Positions 20,575 through 32,810 of a DNA stretch of 64,000 bases are shown here, piece after piece. Below the pieces are notes generated by a model, which made no database searches, was not told the DNA's origin, and saw only the letters and a list, made by a program, of their open reading frames with translations. Each line of letters begins with the position of its first letter. The first letter of the stretch is position 1. The stretch spans positions 156,516,178 through 156,580,177 of the forward strand of contig NC_134085.1 of NCBI RefSeq assembly GCF_000715075.1. Reading direction: 5' to 3'. This stretch comes from Nicotiana tabacum (taxonomy: Eukaryota; Streptophyta; Magnoliopsida; Solanales; Solanaceae). Both the position numbers and the translations under genes were made by a program.

Positions 20575-23476
20575 TGTAACGACCCGACGGATTGTTTTGA
20601 GCATTTGTACTTCGCTCGGTTGTTTTGGGGCACGAGTAGCTCCGTATGATGTATTAGGACTTGTGTGCAAAAATTAGGGTTCATTCCGAGTTGATTTGAT
20701 ATGTTTCGGCGTGAGTTTTTGGAAGTCGAAAGTTTGAAAGTTCATTAAGTTTGATTTTAGGTGCATTTTGTCGTTTCGATATTATTATGTGTGATTTGAG
20801 GCCTCACGTAGGTCTGTATTGTGATATGGAACTTTTTTTATATGTTTAGAGGGGGTCCTGAGGGGCTCAGGTGAGTTTTGGATAGGCTTGGGTTGTGTTG
20901 CGCTCGTTTTTCTTGTATTTCGACGTCGTTTCTTCAAGCATAAATAGTACCACATTGAACAAATGAGCTCTCATTTCTATTTTTATTGAAGCATTAGATC
21001 CGTATCGTAATTACGGAGCCATAGCAAAAAGAATCATCAAATTTGGACATCGTATGAGGATTTTATGATCATTTTACTAAGAATTGGGTTGCTAAATTTA
21101 CAGATTAATTACGAAATTGTCACTGCTGCGTATTTAAAAATCTGCACTATTTTCAAATATTGAAACCAACGTATTTCCTTCAATATAAGGTCAAATGGAG
21201 TGATTCAAGAGTCTAACTTGACTAGAATTTCACAAGGAATCTCCTTCAATATAAGGTCAAAACGAAGGTTTTGTGCATTTAACATATTTTGAGTTGGGGA
21301 GCTCGGAATTAGGCAACGTTTCGAGGTGCTTTTCAACATATGAATTGTGGTAAATGTTCTCTACTTGATTTTATTTATACTTAATGAATCTATCGATTTT
21401 AGCTTTTGGTTGATGAATTTTAAAGAAGAAATTGGGGGGTTTGGCATAAAGTTTCATAATATTAATTTTTGAGTTTTGAACATCGATTCGGAGTCGGATT
21501 TGAGTGAAACTAGTATGGTTGAACTCGTAATTGAATGAGTTGACGGATTTTGTGAGTTTTGTCGAGTTCCGAGGTGAGGGCTCGGGTTGGGCTTTTTGGC
21601 CAATTTTGTGCTTTTCATTAAAGATTCGACCTTTTTCTATTGGGATTGGTTCCTTTAGCATTATTTGATGTATTTGAATTGATTTTGATTAGTTTCGAGC
21701 CATTTGGAGGTCGGAACACGCGTGATGGGATTCTTGGGGCATCGCTTGGCTTGCTCAGTGTCGGAATTGGCTTGTTTAAGATAAGTAACTTTTCTAAACT
21801 TAGTACTGAGGATATAAAACCCCGAATTATGTGCTATTTGATTGGTGTTGAGATGACGCACTTGTTAGGTGACGGGCATGTGGGCGTGCACCCTGTGAGT
21901 TGTGACTCTATTGTTTCCAGGGCCCTATTTTATTGATATAATGTTTTCACCATGTGATAATATAAATGAGCTGTACATCATGCTAGATATCATGTTTAGG
22001 ATTTATGATGGTAATGTTGGGACCCATAATGGTCGTTTCTTGCTGTCATCTCATTGAATTCATTGATATTTCATACTCAGTCACATTCATGCATTCATAT
22101 CATATCTCGGTCTATGTTATTACTTATTGATACATTATATCATTGTTCCGGGTCTGTTTTCATGACATTGTGAGCCCGTGGGTAAGACTTGAGAGATTGA
22201 TGACTGAGTGAGGCCGAGAGCCTGATTATGAATGACAGTTATATGATTGGATTGCACGCCGCAGCAGATTATTGATTATGCCTTCATTGGTTTGTTATAG
22301 TGCTTGGGCTGAAGGAGCTCCTCCGGAGTCTACACACCCCTAGTGAGCGCGAATGATATTATTGAGGGATGAAATTTCCTTGGATATGGATTTGTCCGAC
22401 GTACATGATTACATTCAGGGATGGATCTTCCCCTGGTATGGAGATGGATCTTCTCCATGAGGCTGGATTGGCATGTTTCCTCGGTACTGGGTGACTTATA
22501 GTTTGTGATGTATATATATTCCGGGATGGATCTTCCCTGGGCCGAATGAGCCATCTACAGTACCGAGTGGTTAATTATGATGAGTGGAAGGTGTGATACA
22601 GTGAGGTTGAGTACTCTGAGAGTGTGTGTACATGATTCTTCTATGAGATACATGACATTGGCATGCATATATGACATAGATGCATAGAGATACATTTTCC
22701 TCATGCTGTACGATATCCCGTCATTTATGACATTTTACACATATTGATATGTGGTCATAGAGAGGTATCTCACACTTGATATCTGGAAAGAAAATGAATC
22801 ATCTTATTTATTGTGAAAATGGTTTATGGAAAAGAAAATAGAGTTTTTTAAACTATCTCATATTTCACGACGTTTTCGGTAAAGAATTTGAGTTTTCACT
22901 GATACTCTTGAAAGGCGGAACTATTTTGGAAAAACTGTGAAAAAGCAGAACACTTTATTTCTAAGTTACTTCCTTATTTATATGATTTACATTATTCTGA
23001 ATTGTTATTGGATATTGGTATTGGACCCGACCTATGTTCTAGCTTGTCACTGCTTTCAACCTGAGGCTAGGTTTGTTACTTTTTGAGTATATGGGGTCGA
23101 TTGTACTCATACTGCACTTCCTGCACATTGCGTGCAGATCCCGAATGCCGATGTTGTTGCGCTTGATGGTTGCTGGATTTGAAGGTGTACATGCGTCCTT
23201 GATGTAGCTGCCTCTTGTTCATGGTAGCCTTAGCTTTATAAAACTCTGTTTATGTACTTTTGAAATAGAAGATGCATTTTTTTCATATCGACTTTGTGAA
23301 CTTTATTCTTAGAAGCTCCTGATTTTTACTACCAGTCTTTGAAAAATGTATAAAATTCAGTTAACTTCTCTATTTAATTGTTTGGTTGACTTTAATGGAA
23401 TTGGATAGTTATTAGTTGCCTTACCTAGCGGGTTGGGTTATGTGTCATCACGACTAATGGATTATGGGTCATGACA
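20575..23476 (+). repeat. 3' LTR (2902 bp) of the gypsy-type element
   Basis: It aligns with LTR1 along its full length with scattered substitutions and small indels. It ends GGGTCATGACA (one change from LTR1) and is followed by the target duplication CAACC. Confidence 0.85.
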
Positions 23477-23559
23477 CAACCCCTACTCCCTCACCACATC
23501 CCCACCCACCCCAACCTCGTCCACCACCCATCCTAAATAGAAAAATTAATAAGAGTACT

Positions 23560-24105
23560 TTTCTTTCATGTTGCAAATAGAGTACTTTTTTTTATTTCAT
23601 CAAAATGAGTATATTCTTTTAATGATGTAGAACATTTTCATTATGTCGAAAAAGTATTTTTTTTTATTCTAACAAAACGGTTATTTTCTTTTCCTGGAAT
23701 AGAACAAGTATTTTTTTCAACAAAATGAGTATTTTCTTTTCATGATAAAAGAAATATTTTCTTTCATTTCAACAAAACGAGTACTCTCTTTTCATGATGT
23801 AGAAAAAGTATTTTCTTTCATTTTAACAGATTAAGTATTTTTTTTTCCCGATGTAAAAAATATTTTGTTTTCTTTTAACAAAACGATCACTTTCTTTTCA
23901 TGATATAAAAAAAATATTTTCTTTCATTTTGACAAAATGAGTATTTTCTTTTTATGATGTAAAAAAAGTATTTTCTTTCATATCAACAAAATGTATACTT
24001 TCTTTTCATGATGTAGAAAAAAGTATTTTCTTTCATTTCAACAAACTGAGTATTTTTTTTCATTCAACAACATGAGTAATTCTTTTTATGTTGTAAAAAT
24101 GATAC
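23560..24105. repeat. Degenerate AT-rich tandem array, about 55-60-bp period
   Basis: About nine units follow the pattern CAACAAAATGAGTATTTTCT, then TTTCATGATGTAGAAAAAGT, then ATTTTCTTTCATTT, with frequent length changes. The array lies inside the long-TIR transposon, right of the gypsy insertion. Confidence 0.8.
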
Positions 24106-24343
24106 TTTCTCTTGCTCCTCATAATCGGAAATTATCGCCATGGATTGATCAAGATGGGGATAAGGGTTTTGTTATTGATTTGAGGAGAGTAGTATATGAA
24201 TGAAGACTGAAGAGGAAAACGAAGTAGAGGTTTTCAGTCAAATGTAAGACAGCGAGGAGAATTCCAGAAGGCCTTAAATAAATAGATGCTGACCAGAAGT
24301 GTGTCAAAATAGATAGTCAGGGAAAGGGAAGGAGGATAGAGAT

Positions 24344-24728
24344 TACGAGCGGCGAACGGGCGGGTCGGGTCTGATATGGTTCGAATCGAAAATGGGTAAT
24401 GAAAAAACGGATCAATTATCCGATCCGACTCATATTTAATACGGATAAAAAATGTGTTAACCGGCGGATAATATGGATAATCATATTATCCAAGATTTCT
24501 AGTATATGATCACTTTTGGGAGAATTCTTAGTCTCCCTAACTTGAGGAAGCCCAAATTTGAAGTTTTACAAATGTAAAAGTTAGACCCATTGGTTATCCA
24601 TTTTCTAAATTGATAATATGGTTCTTATTCAAATTCGACCCGTTTTTTAAAAAGTTCATTATCTAACCAATTTTTTAGTGAATAATATGAGTGATTAACT
24701 ATTTTTTTTAACCATTTTGCCACCCCTA
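24344..24728. mobile_element. hAT-type MITE, 385 bp, TSD ATAGAGAT
   Basis: The 8-bp duplication ATAGAGAT lies at 24336-24343 and 24729-24736. The ends TACGAGCGGCGAACGG and, reverse-complemented, TAGGGGTGGCAAAATGG are imperfect inverted repeats. The 8-bp TSD and the TAGGGGTGGCAAA terminus fit non-autonomous hAT elements. Confidence 0.8.
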
Positions 24729-24736
24729 ATAGAGAT

Positions 24737-25542
24737 ATAGGAAGGGATGGGAAGATGATGTGACAAAATGTAAATGTTTTGGGTCTGGATGATTGAATAA
24801 TAAATTTTTATTTACACCAAAAAAATGACACTTTCTTTGTCAACAACAAAAAAGTATTTTCTTTTTTGTTATCAAGCTCAAATTCCAATGTTCTTGTATG
24901 AAAAAATAAAGTAGCACATTAGTTTCTTTGGGTTTGTGTGAATTTAAAAAATAATAATTAAATTCTTAAAGAAAATAGAGTCATGGAGGGAGCGGGAGGA
25001 GGGAATATAGGAAACATGAGGATTTTGGGGAAGGTAGGTTGAGGAAAGTAGCATAAAAAATTATTTTCCTAAAAGTATTTTATACTCTCTAACCAAACAC
25101 TAAGAATATTTTCCGGAAAAAGTTTTTTAGTACTTACCAACAAAACAAGGGAAAATAAGTAATAGAATCACTCCTTCATATATACCAAACACACCGCAAG
25201 TTACTATCTCTCTATACTTCATGGTGACTAACAGACTAAGTCGATTGAAATTCCAATTGCGCATTCACATGGAAAAATCTTACAACACTGTGAGTAAACT
25301 ATCTGATATATTGAGTTGTTATTTTGATATGTCTTTTGATATGACTCTTGGATAGGAAAAGGATAAGAATATAAAAGTATCAGTAGATTTGTTGTTTTAA
25401 TTTTTAATGTGTGGACAAAGGGCGGATCCACCTTTTAGGGTGGGGTGGTACGGCACCCGCAAGGTTGGTAAATTATCTTAAACTAAGTTAAATATTTGAT
25501 CATATCACCCTTAATTAGTTACAAATTAGACAAAACTGTGGT
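24737..25542. other. Right part of the long-TIR transposon, then flank of the copia insertion
   Basis: Up to 25195 this is transposon sequence. Beyond it is AT-rich spacer containing a GGGCGGATCCACC...GGCACCCGCAA segment near 25418-25465 that looks like a repeat end. No host gene is visible. Confidence 0.45.
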
Positions 25543-25774
25543 TGAGGTTGGTAGTTAGAAGTGGTTACACCACTATAAGCCAGCTGTTAATGAGTTGGAT
25601 TATAGTAGAATTCAGTTAACAAGTTAGTTAGTTAGCCTTATGTATAAATAGGAAACTTTATTTTCATTTCAGACTTGTAGCTCAATATTGAATCAGTGAT
25701 AATGTATTTCACTTCCTTTCCTCTCTCATCTCATTTCCTCTTCTGCTCACCGCCATAGCTGGCCTCCATTAACA
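25543..25774 (+). repeat. 5' LTR of the copia element (232 bp)
   Basis: It starts TGAGGTTGGTAGTTAG and ends CCTCCATTAACA. The 3' partner at 43812 shares this layout, including the TTAGTTAGTTAG motif and the end CCTCCATTAACA. A TATAAATA box lies near 25645. Confidence 0.8.
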
Positions 25775-25786
25775 TTGTATCAGAGC
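25775..25786 (+). promoter_or_regulatory. PBS of the copia element
   Basis: TTGTATCAGAGC abuts the LTR end and differs from the initiator-tRNA-Met complement by one base (T for G at the second position). Confidence 0.75.
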
Positions 25787-25977
25787 TCCGGTGATGTTAC
25801 CTGATTCAACAATTAGGAGAAGCTTGTTGTGAAGAGAAGCAAGTAGAAAATTCCCACAAATTGAGCTCGTATTCAAATCTGTGATCGACGGCGATAGTTC
25901 CTCTGTGACTGAATCTCGATTCACTAAAAATTTCAATCTCAATTGTTGATTCCGAAGATCTGCTAATTTATTACAAA

Positions 25978-26900
25978 ATGACTACCGAAGAAAGTACATC
26001 CACTACCCCAGCCACTCCAACACTACATGATCAGAATGTAGACCTAATTCATCACAATCACTCACTTTATATCCACCCATATGATACACAAGGTGCAGTT
26101 CTCATTTCAATTCAACTTCAAGGTTCTGAGAATTATCCATTGCGGAGTAGATCTATGAAAATTGTATTGCATGAAAAAAGCAAACTAGGTTTTGTGTTAG
26201 GAACCTATAAAAAATACATATTTGATCCTAGCTTACATGAGCTATGGGACAGGTGTAATGCTATTGTGTTGGCTTGGATAAGGAACACTGCAGCCACAAA
26301 TTTACTTAGTCCTGTGATATATGCTTTTGATGCTCACAAGGTTTGGGAAGACCTTCGTGAGAGGTTTGATAAGGTCAATGCATCTAGATCATTCTACCTT
26401 CACAAGGAAATGTCGAAGATAACACAAGGTCTGTTATATGTGTCTGAATATTTTTCAAAACTTAGAGAATTATGGGATGAATATGAGGATTAGTTCCTCC
26501 TCCTTCGTGTGGTTGTCAAGAATCTAAACAAAATGCAAAACATTATCAGCTGCTAATTCTTGCTAGGCTAAATGATACTTTTGACAATGCTATGGATCAT
26601 ATTCTTATGACTAGACTAGTACCTAATATAAACCAAGCGTATGCAATGATCATTAATGTGAAAAGCTAGAGAAGAAACAATGTTACTATTGGTGTTGGTG
26701 ATCCTACAGCTCTACTGAGTATTAGATCCCTTACTGGTAGTTACAATCATGGTTATAAGCCCAGAAACAACTTTGGAAAGTCATCTATTCAATGTGACTT
26801 TTATCATCTTGAAGGCCACACTAGAGACAATTGTTATAAACTTTTTGGTTACCCCACTAATTTTAGAGGCAAGAAAGGAGGGGAGGTACTCCTGATTTCA
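25978..26900 (+). pseudogene. copia gag (broken)
   Basis: The first 171 codons (25978-26493) form an open frame. It begins with a short Thr/Ser-rich leader and continues into the copia-type gag domain, with LQGSENYPLRSRSM near residues 46-59 and KLGFVLGTYKK near 68-78. After the stop at 26491 gag similarity continues in other frames to a zinc-knuckle remnant at 26793-26834. There the second Cys of C-x2-C-x4-H-x4-C is replaced by Tyr (CDFY...H....C). The protein would package RNA in virus-like particles. The frameshifts and the damaged knuckle make this copy non-functional. Confidence 0.75.
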
Positions 26901-27089
26901 AAGGTGCATATGCACACACTGCCAGCATATGATATGATTCACCTAACAAACAAGGAGGTACTGCTAATATAGTTCCATCATATGCTTCAGCAGCTGATAG
27001 TTCTTCAGCAACAAGTGCCTCTTTGGCACCTTTCTTCACTCAGGATCAATACAATCAGATCCTGCAGATGCTGAACAAAGGTAAGCAAG

Positions 27090-27380
27090 TTGAAAACTAT
27101 GGCTAATTCTGCAACAATGAATACTACAGGTACAATAACATCTCTCATGTCTCATCTAGTGAGAAATAACTTGATTATAGATACATGTGCTGCTAATCAT
27201 ATGGCTCACAACTTGAATCTACTAAGCAATATTACGAAATTATCAAACAGTGACAAAAATTCAGTTCAACCTCCTAATGGTGAAAAGGTTACTATTAGCC
27301 ACACTGGTGATCCACCATTGTTTAAGGATAAATTAGTACATCATATTCTCTATATATTCTATATTTCAAGTTCAATCTAA
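27090..27380 (+). pseudogene. copia protease fragment
   Basis: The frame contains LIIDTCAANHM around residues 28-40, corresponding to the aspartic protease motif D-S/T-G-A-x-x-H. The essential Gly is Cys here. The context, after the zinc-knuckle remnant and before integrase, is that of copia pol. The frame is cut off from both neighbours by stops. Confidence 0.65.
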
Positions 27381-27639
27381 TGTCAGTGTGAAAAATCACA
27401 AAAGAGCTAAGATGTCTAGTAGCTTTCTTTTCTAACTTCTGCATATTTTAGGAGCTCTTCACTTGGAAGGTAATGAGGATTGGTAAGGAGGAGCATGATC
27501 TCTACATTCTGAAGCACAAAGAATAAGATGTTCCCAAGCAACTGTCAGATCCTAGGCCAATTCATTCCATTCCTCTTGTAAATACCATTATTAGTGAGTC
27601 CAAAACAAATAATGCTAGAACGAAAAATAAGAATTATAC

Positions 27640-28500
27640 TGAGCATGTAGATGATATTTTCTTGTGGCATAAGAGGTAGGTCATGCACCATTAAGAGTTC
27701 TAAAGAAGATAGGAAGTCTGCCTAATATTTAGTTGAAGGAGCATTTCTGTACAATGTGTCCCGTTGCTAAGCAAACAAAAATTCCTTTTTCTTCAAGTAA
27801 TGCATGTGCTATTAATGCATTTGATCTCATACATATTGGTGTTTGGGGACCATACGGAGTACCTACTCATAATAGTAGGAGGTATTTTATGACTTTGGTG
27901 GATGACTACTCAAGGTTTATATGTCTTTTCTTAATGAATTATAACGTTGAATCTATTATGATCTTGAGAAATTTTCTATTATTAGTCAAAAATCAATTTC
28001 ACAACAGTGTCAAGTGTCTAAGGTTAGAAAATGGTATTGAATTCTTTAACAAACAAGTCACATGCTGCTATAAAAACATGGCATAGTTCATCAAAGTTCT
28101 TGTGTATACACTCCTTTACAAAATGATAGAGTTGAAAGAAGACATAAGTCTATTCTTGATATGGCTAGGGCCTTAAGGTTTCAGGCCTGTGTCCCACTAA
28201 AACTTTGGAGAGAGTGTGTTTCTACTGTTGCGTACATTTTGAATAGGCTGCCTACTATTGTATTGAAGGGTGCATCTCCCTTTGAAAAACTGTTTCACTA
28301 GTCTCCATCTTTATAACATCTCAAAATTTTTGGGAGTCTGTGTTATGCAACTAACCTAAAGAAAACAGATAAATTCTATCCTAGAGCTGTTCCTGCTGTT
28401 CATCTAGGCTATTCATCTATTCATAAGGGTAAGGGTTATACTCTGTATGACCTTAGATCTCAACTCTTCTTTGTTAGAAGAGTCACTATGTTCAGAGAGG
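27640..28500 (+). pseudogene. copia integrase (broken)
   Basis: The open section at 27733-28086 carries the end of the gag-pre-integrase zinc region (CTMCPVAKQ). The integrase core follows, with DLIHIGVWGPY, YFMTLVDDYSRF (first two catalytic Asp regions) and RLENGIEFFN. Downstream, in shifted frames to about 28500, lie sequences matching the core end and the C-terminal GKLGY-type tail. Integrase would join element DNA to the chromosome. At least two frame breaks are present. Confidence 0.7.
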
Positions 28501-28540
28501 ATATTTTCCATTCAAACATCTACACACAATTCCATCTCTT

Positions 28541-28840
28541 TTGTTTCCAGTTCTAGAGTTTAGAGACATTGAGTGTCCTGCTCTGCATAATCTTGACTCC
28601 CTTAGTCCATCTGCTTCTCCATGTCCTTCTATGCCTTCCTTGAGTGATCACCCTATTCCATACTTGTCATCCTCGCCTTCTCTTCCTCCTACTGATCATT
28701 CTTCTTTACCTCCTCTTCCTTCACCTACTAATCCTGGTTTAAGGATATCTTCTAGGGTGACTAAACCTCCTATATGGATGGAAGACTATGTAGTGCTGAC
28801 CAAGCCTTCTTCCTGTGCTCACCCTTATCAGAGTATGTAA
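28541..28840 (+). pseudogene. Ser/Pro-rich integrase-RT linker of copia pol
   Basis: This frame is dominated by Ser, Pro and Leu, with repeated SPS/PSL patterns, and ends SSRVTKPPIWMEDYV. That is the usual basic-to-aromatic join before copia RT. It is an element linker rather than a separate host gene. Confidence 0.6.
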
Positions 28841-29870
28841 TCTATGATCATCTCTCACCTACCTACAGGACATCACTTGCAACTTATTCAACCATTATTG
28901 AGCCAACGTCTTATGGTGAGGCCCAGGCAGATCCCATGTGTATTGAGGCCATGGAAGCTGAGATTTCAGCCTTCGAAACAAATCAGACTTGGACCATTGT
29001 TGATATTCCTCAAGATAAGACTCCTATAGGGTATAAATGAGTCTCTAAAATCAAGTACAAGGCCTTAGGAGAGGTTGAAAGATACAAGACCAGACTGGTT
29101 TCCAAAGGATATAGTCAAAAGGAAGGTTTAGACTACAGTGAAACCTTCTCTACTATAGCTAAGATGGTGACTGTTAGATCTATGGTGGCTTTGGCTGCAA
29201 CATCTGAATGGTATATTTTTCAGATGGATGTACACAATGCTTTTCTTCAAGGTGATATTCTTGAAGAGGTGTACATGCACATCCTAGATGGCTTTGCCAT
29301 CCAGGAGGAGTTACAGCAACAACAGAAGGTTTGCAGGCTTCATAAGTCACTGTATAGGATTAAACAAGCTCTCAGATAGTGGAATTTGAAGCTTACTAGT
29401 ACACTGACTGACATGGGCTTTGTTCAATTTCACTATGACTATTCTTTGTTCACACATAAGGTAGGTTGTGACCTTGTAATAGTATTGGTATATGTAGGTG
29501 ATCTGTTGGTGACTGGAACTAGCTTCGCACTCATTCAACAAGTGAGGAAAGATTTACAAGTTAGGTTTAAGATGAAGGATCTGCGATAAATGAAGTATTT
29601 TCTTGGTATTGAGTTCTCTAAATCCAGGAAGGGATTTTGATGAATCAAAGGAAGTATGCACTTAAGCTAGTATCTGAAATGGGATTAGCAGGTAGTAGAA
29701 CAACTACTACTCCACTAGAGTTCAATCACAAGCTCCCCTATGTAGAACTAGACAAGTTTTTACACACTAATGGTAATTCAGTTAACAAAGAACTAGAAGA
29801 TAGAAGAAGCTACCAAAGGCTGACTGAAAGACTATTATACCTGACTATGAGTAGGCCTGATATTGCCTTT
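28841..29870 (+). pseudogene. copia reverse transcriptase (broken, interrupted by insertion A)
   Basis: The RT begins with EAMEAEISAFETNQTWTIVD and continues through KTRLVSKGYSQKEGLDYSET, then QMDVHNAFLQGDILEEVYM (catalytic Asp block). The YVDD box is changed to YVGD near 29493. Stop codons interrupt it near 29038, 29377 and 29587, and the frame shifts before 29637. Similarity ends at RPDIAF (29870), exactly where insertion A begins, and resumes at 36474. The polymerase active site is damaged, so the copy is dead. Confidence 0.8.
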
Positions 29871-32788
29871 TGTTACGGCCCTAAACCTGAACTCGGTCGT
29901 GATGGCGCCTCTCGTGAAGACAAGGCCAGCCAGACCAAAACAGAACACCTCATTTAAATAGTTAAATACCATAAATAGTTCTAAAACTTGATATAATAAC
30001 CATAATTTGCGGAAGTAACGATAAAAACAGTAGAAACCATCCCGACATAGCCCAAACCGGGGTGTCACAAGTCATGAGCAACTAATAAATCCAAATACTG
30101 GTGTACTAGATACAAAATCTGATACAGAAGTTCAAGGACATGAAAATAGTAAGATAAGAGAGGCACGGGGGCTGCGGGTGCCAACAACTACCTCGTAGTC
30201 TCCGAAAAACACTACCTGAACTGGGAGGATCAGCACTCAGGAGCAAACTCTGTGATGCCTGAATCTGCACACACGGTGTAGGGAGTAATGTGAGTACTCC
30301 GACTCAATGAGTAATAATCATAAATAATGGCTGAAAGCAAGAAAACACGTAAAGGCACAAAGCAATTCTATATCAAGCAGTAAAAATCACTTAAAGTAGT
30401 AAATCAGTGAAGAAGTCAAGTGAAATCTCTTTAAATTAGGTAAAACGGTAATTTAGCAGGTAAATAACAAGTAGAAATCCACCCCTCGAGCACAGTGTCA
30501 ATCACTCAGAACAATATCAGCTCCTCGGGCTCACTCTCATCACTTAGTGCTCATTATCAGCTCTCGGCCCATATATCTCTCATAATAACAGAAATCAGAA
30601 TAACCGCTGCGACATGCAACCCGATCATACATCGCTACAGCGTGCATTCCGATCCATATAGATAGTCGACTGTGCTCACTAGGGGTATGCAGGGGCTCCT
30701 ATAGCCCAAGCGCTATATTTTTGCGGCGTGCATCCCGATCCATATAAGTATTGCTGCGGCGTGCAGCCCGATCCATAACATATATAATATCCTAACCATT
30801 GGGTTCTCAACCCCTCTCAGTCATTAACCTCACAGCCTCTAGGGAACAATAATAGAAGATAGGGATCTCAGCCCAAAATTCCTCTCATTTAGGAATAGTA
30901 TGATAAAACCAGCTCGAATCATTTAAAAAAGAGAGAAACATGACCGAGGATATGATTTTTAACAAGTATAGTGAGGAAAATCAGTCAAAATTTCCGAAGG
31001 GTTCAAATAGTTGGCACGAAGCCCAAATATGGCAATTAGCCCCAAATCATGATGATAACAAATAAGTTTCAGTCAAATACGTGGTAAAATCATCAGTCGG
31101 GACGGACCAAGTCTCAATCCCCATTAGTAAAAGATCCCACTCTCATGATCAAGCACGTGTCTCACCTCAATATAGCACTACAATGTGCAATCCGGGGTTT
31201 CAAAGTCTCATGACATCATTTGCAATCATTACTCACCTTGAACCGGCTACAACTCTAGCTCGCGACACCTTTGCCCCTCGAATCGTCCTCCACGTGCGTC
31301 GAATCTATCCACAATCAGAACGAATACATCATAATATGCTCAGGGAACAAAACCCAAGAGAAAACAATTGAAAAATATCAAAAATCCCGAAATTAGCAAA
31401 ACCCGAGCCCCGGGCCCAGTTCTTGAAACTCAGAAATTTTCACATCAACGGGTTCCTTATCCTTCTACGAGTTCATACATATCAAAAGTTCTCAATTCCG
31501 ACCTCAAATGTCCCTTCAAATCTCAATTCAAAAAGTTCAAAATCTCAAACCCTAGTTCTTCCATTTTTAGCTTATGTTCCAAGAATTTCTAGGTTAATTT
31601 CACAATAGAATCACGTTTTAGGTTCATAAATATTACCTCCAATCAATTCTCCTTGAATCCCTCTTTAATTTCCCTCAAAGAGCTCTCAAAATACTTAGCT
31701 ATGGGGCAAAAATGGCTCAAAATCGCGGATGAAATGTTTTATAAACTCACCGCCCAGTTCTGATATTACTTCTTCGCGATCGTGAAGCACAAATTTTAAC
31801 TTCCCAAAAATAACCCTATGTGAACGCGACTCAATCCACGCGAACACGAAGCTTCAAGCCTCACACTTACGCGAACGCGTTCCCTCACACGCGAACGCAA
31901 AGAACAAACTCCACTGGGCTCCAAATCCTTATACGTGAACGCGACCCTCTCACTGCGAACGCGAAGCACCAAATCTTAACCTTCCGCGAACGCGAGCCTT
32001 CAAGCGCAAACGCGAAGATCTAATTCCTGGCCTGCCAAAATCCTTCTACGCGATCGCGACCAGCTCCACGCTATCGCGAAGGCTAATTCTTCTGCAACAA
32101 CTGATGATCAATTTCTGCAACATTTCAACATGAAAAATGGTCCGATTGACCACCTGAAACTCACCCGAGGCCCCCGGGACCTCAACCAAAAGTACCAACA
32201 CATCCTAAAACCTCATTCAAACTTGTTCCAATCATCAAAACATCTCAAAAAACACCAAATCCATCAATTCACATCGAACACAAGCCTAAGTTTTCTAAAA
32301 ACTTCCGAAATACGCTTTCGATAAAAAACCCAACCAAACCACGTCCGAATGACCTGAAATTTTGCACACACATCACAAATTACATAATGAAGCTACAACA
32401 ACTCTCGTAATTTCATTCCGATCCTCGGATCAAAATCTCACCTACCAACCGAAAATCGCCAAAATACTAACTTCGCCAATTCAAGCCTAATTCTACACCG
32501 GACCTCCAAAACCAATTTCGATCACACTCCTAAGTCATAAATCTCCTCCCAAAGCTAACCGAACCATCAGAACTCACATCCGAGCTCTCTAACACACAAG
32601 TCAACATCCGGTTGACTTTTCCAAGTTGAACCTTCTCAAAAGAGACTAAGTGTCTCATTTCTTACCAAATCCACTCCAAACGCAACCTACTCAACTCGAT
32701 CATATAAAACACAGATAATGAAGCATAATAAAGCAGAAATAGGGGAAACAGAGCAGTAACTCATGAGACGACTGGCTGGGTCTTCACA
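29871..32788 (-). repeat. 3' LTR of gypsy element A (2918 bp)
   Basis: On the minus strand it starts TGTGAAGACCCAGCC and ends GGGCCGTAACA. It includes a repeat of GGCGTGCANCCCGATCCAT-type units (30605-30785) and a CG-rich cluster of GCGAACGCGA/GCGATCGCGA motifs (31770-32090). Confidence 0.8.
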
Positions 32789-32801
32789 TCCTCCCCAACT
32801 T
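32789..32801 (-). promoter_or_regulatory. Polypurine tract of element A
   Basis: The minus strand reads AAGTTGGGGAGGA immediately before the 3' LTR start TGTGAAG. Confidence 0.75.
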
Positions 32802-32810
32802 AAACAAACG

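Larger units (their letters stand above)
13808..23476 (+). mobile_element. Complete Ty3/gypsy-type LTR element with little coding capacity, TSD CAACC
   Basis: LTR1 (13808-16752) and LTR2 (20575-23476) start TGTAACGACCCGAC and end near GGGTCGTGACA. A PBS (16756-16767) and a polypurine tract (20561-20574) lie in the right places, and CAACC flanks both sides (13803-13807 and 23477-23481). The LTRs look roughly 85-90 % identical by eye, so the insertion is not recent. The 3.8 kb interior has no recognisable gag or pol domain. The GGACGAATGT...GGGGGAGAATG end before LTR2 is typical of chromovirus-like gypsy elements. Confidence 0.85.
13583..25195. mobile_element. Non-autonomous DNA transposon with long imperfect TIRs, split by a gypsy element
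   Basis: The left end (13583-13690) and the reverse complement of the right end (25195 leftwards) share GGTGTGTTT.GTAT, then GTTTGGTT and TTTTCC-rich stretches, over about 100 bp or more. Removing the nested 9.67 kb gypsy element and a 385-bp hAT MITE leaves about 1.5 kb of AT-rich, non-coding sequence. No transposase is visible. The long TIRs could mean a MULE-like or hAT-like family. A clean target-site duplication was not found, so the exact borders are approximate. Confidence 0.55.
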
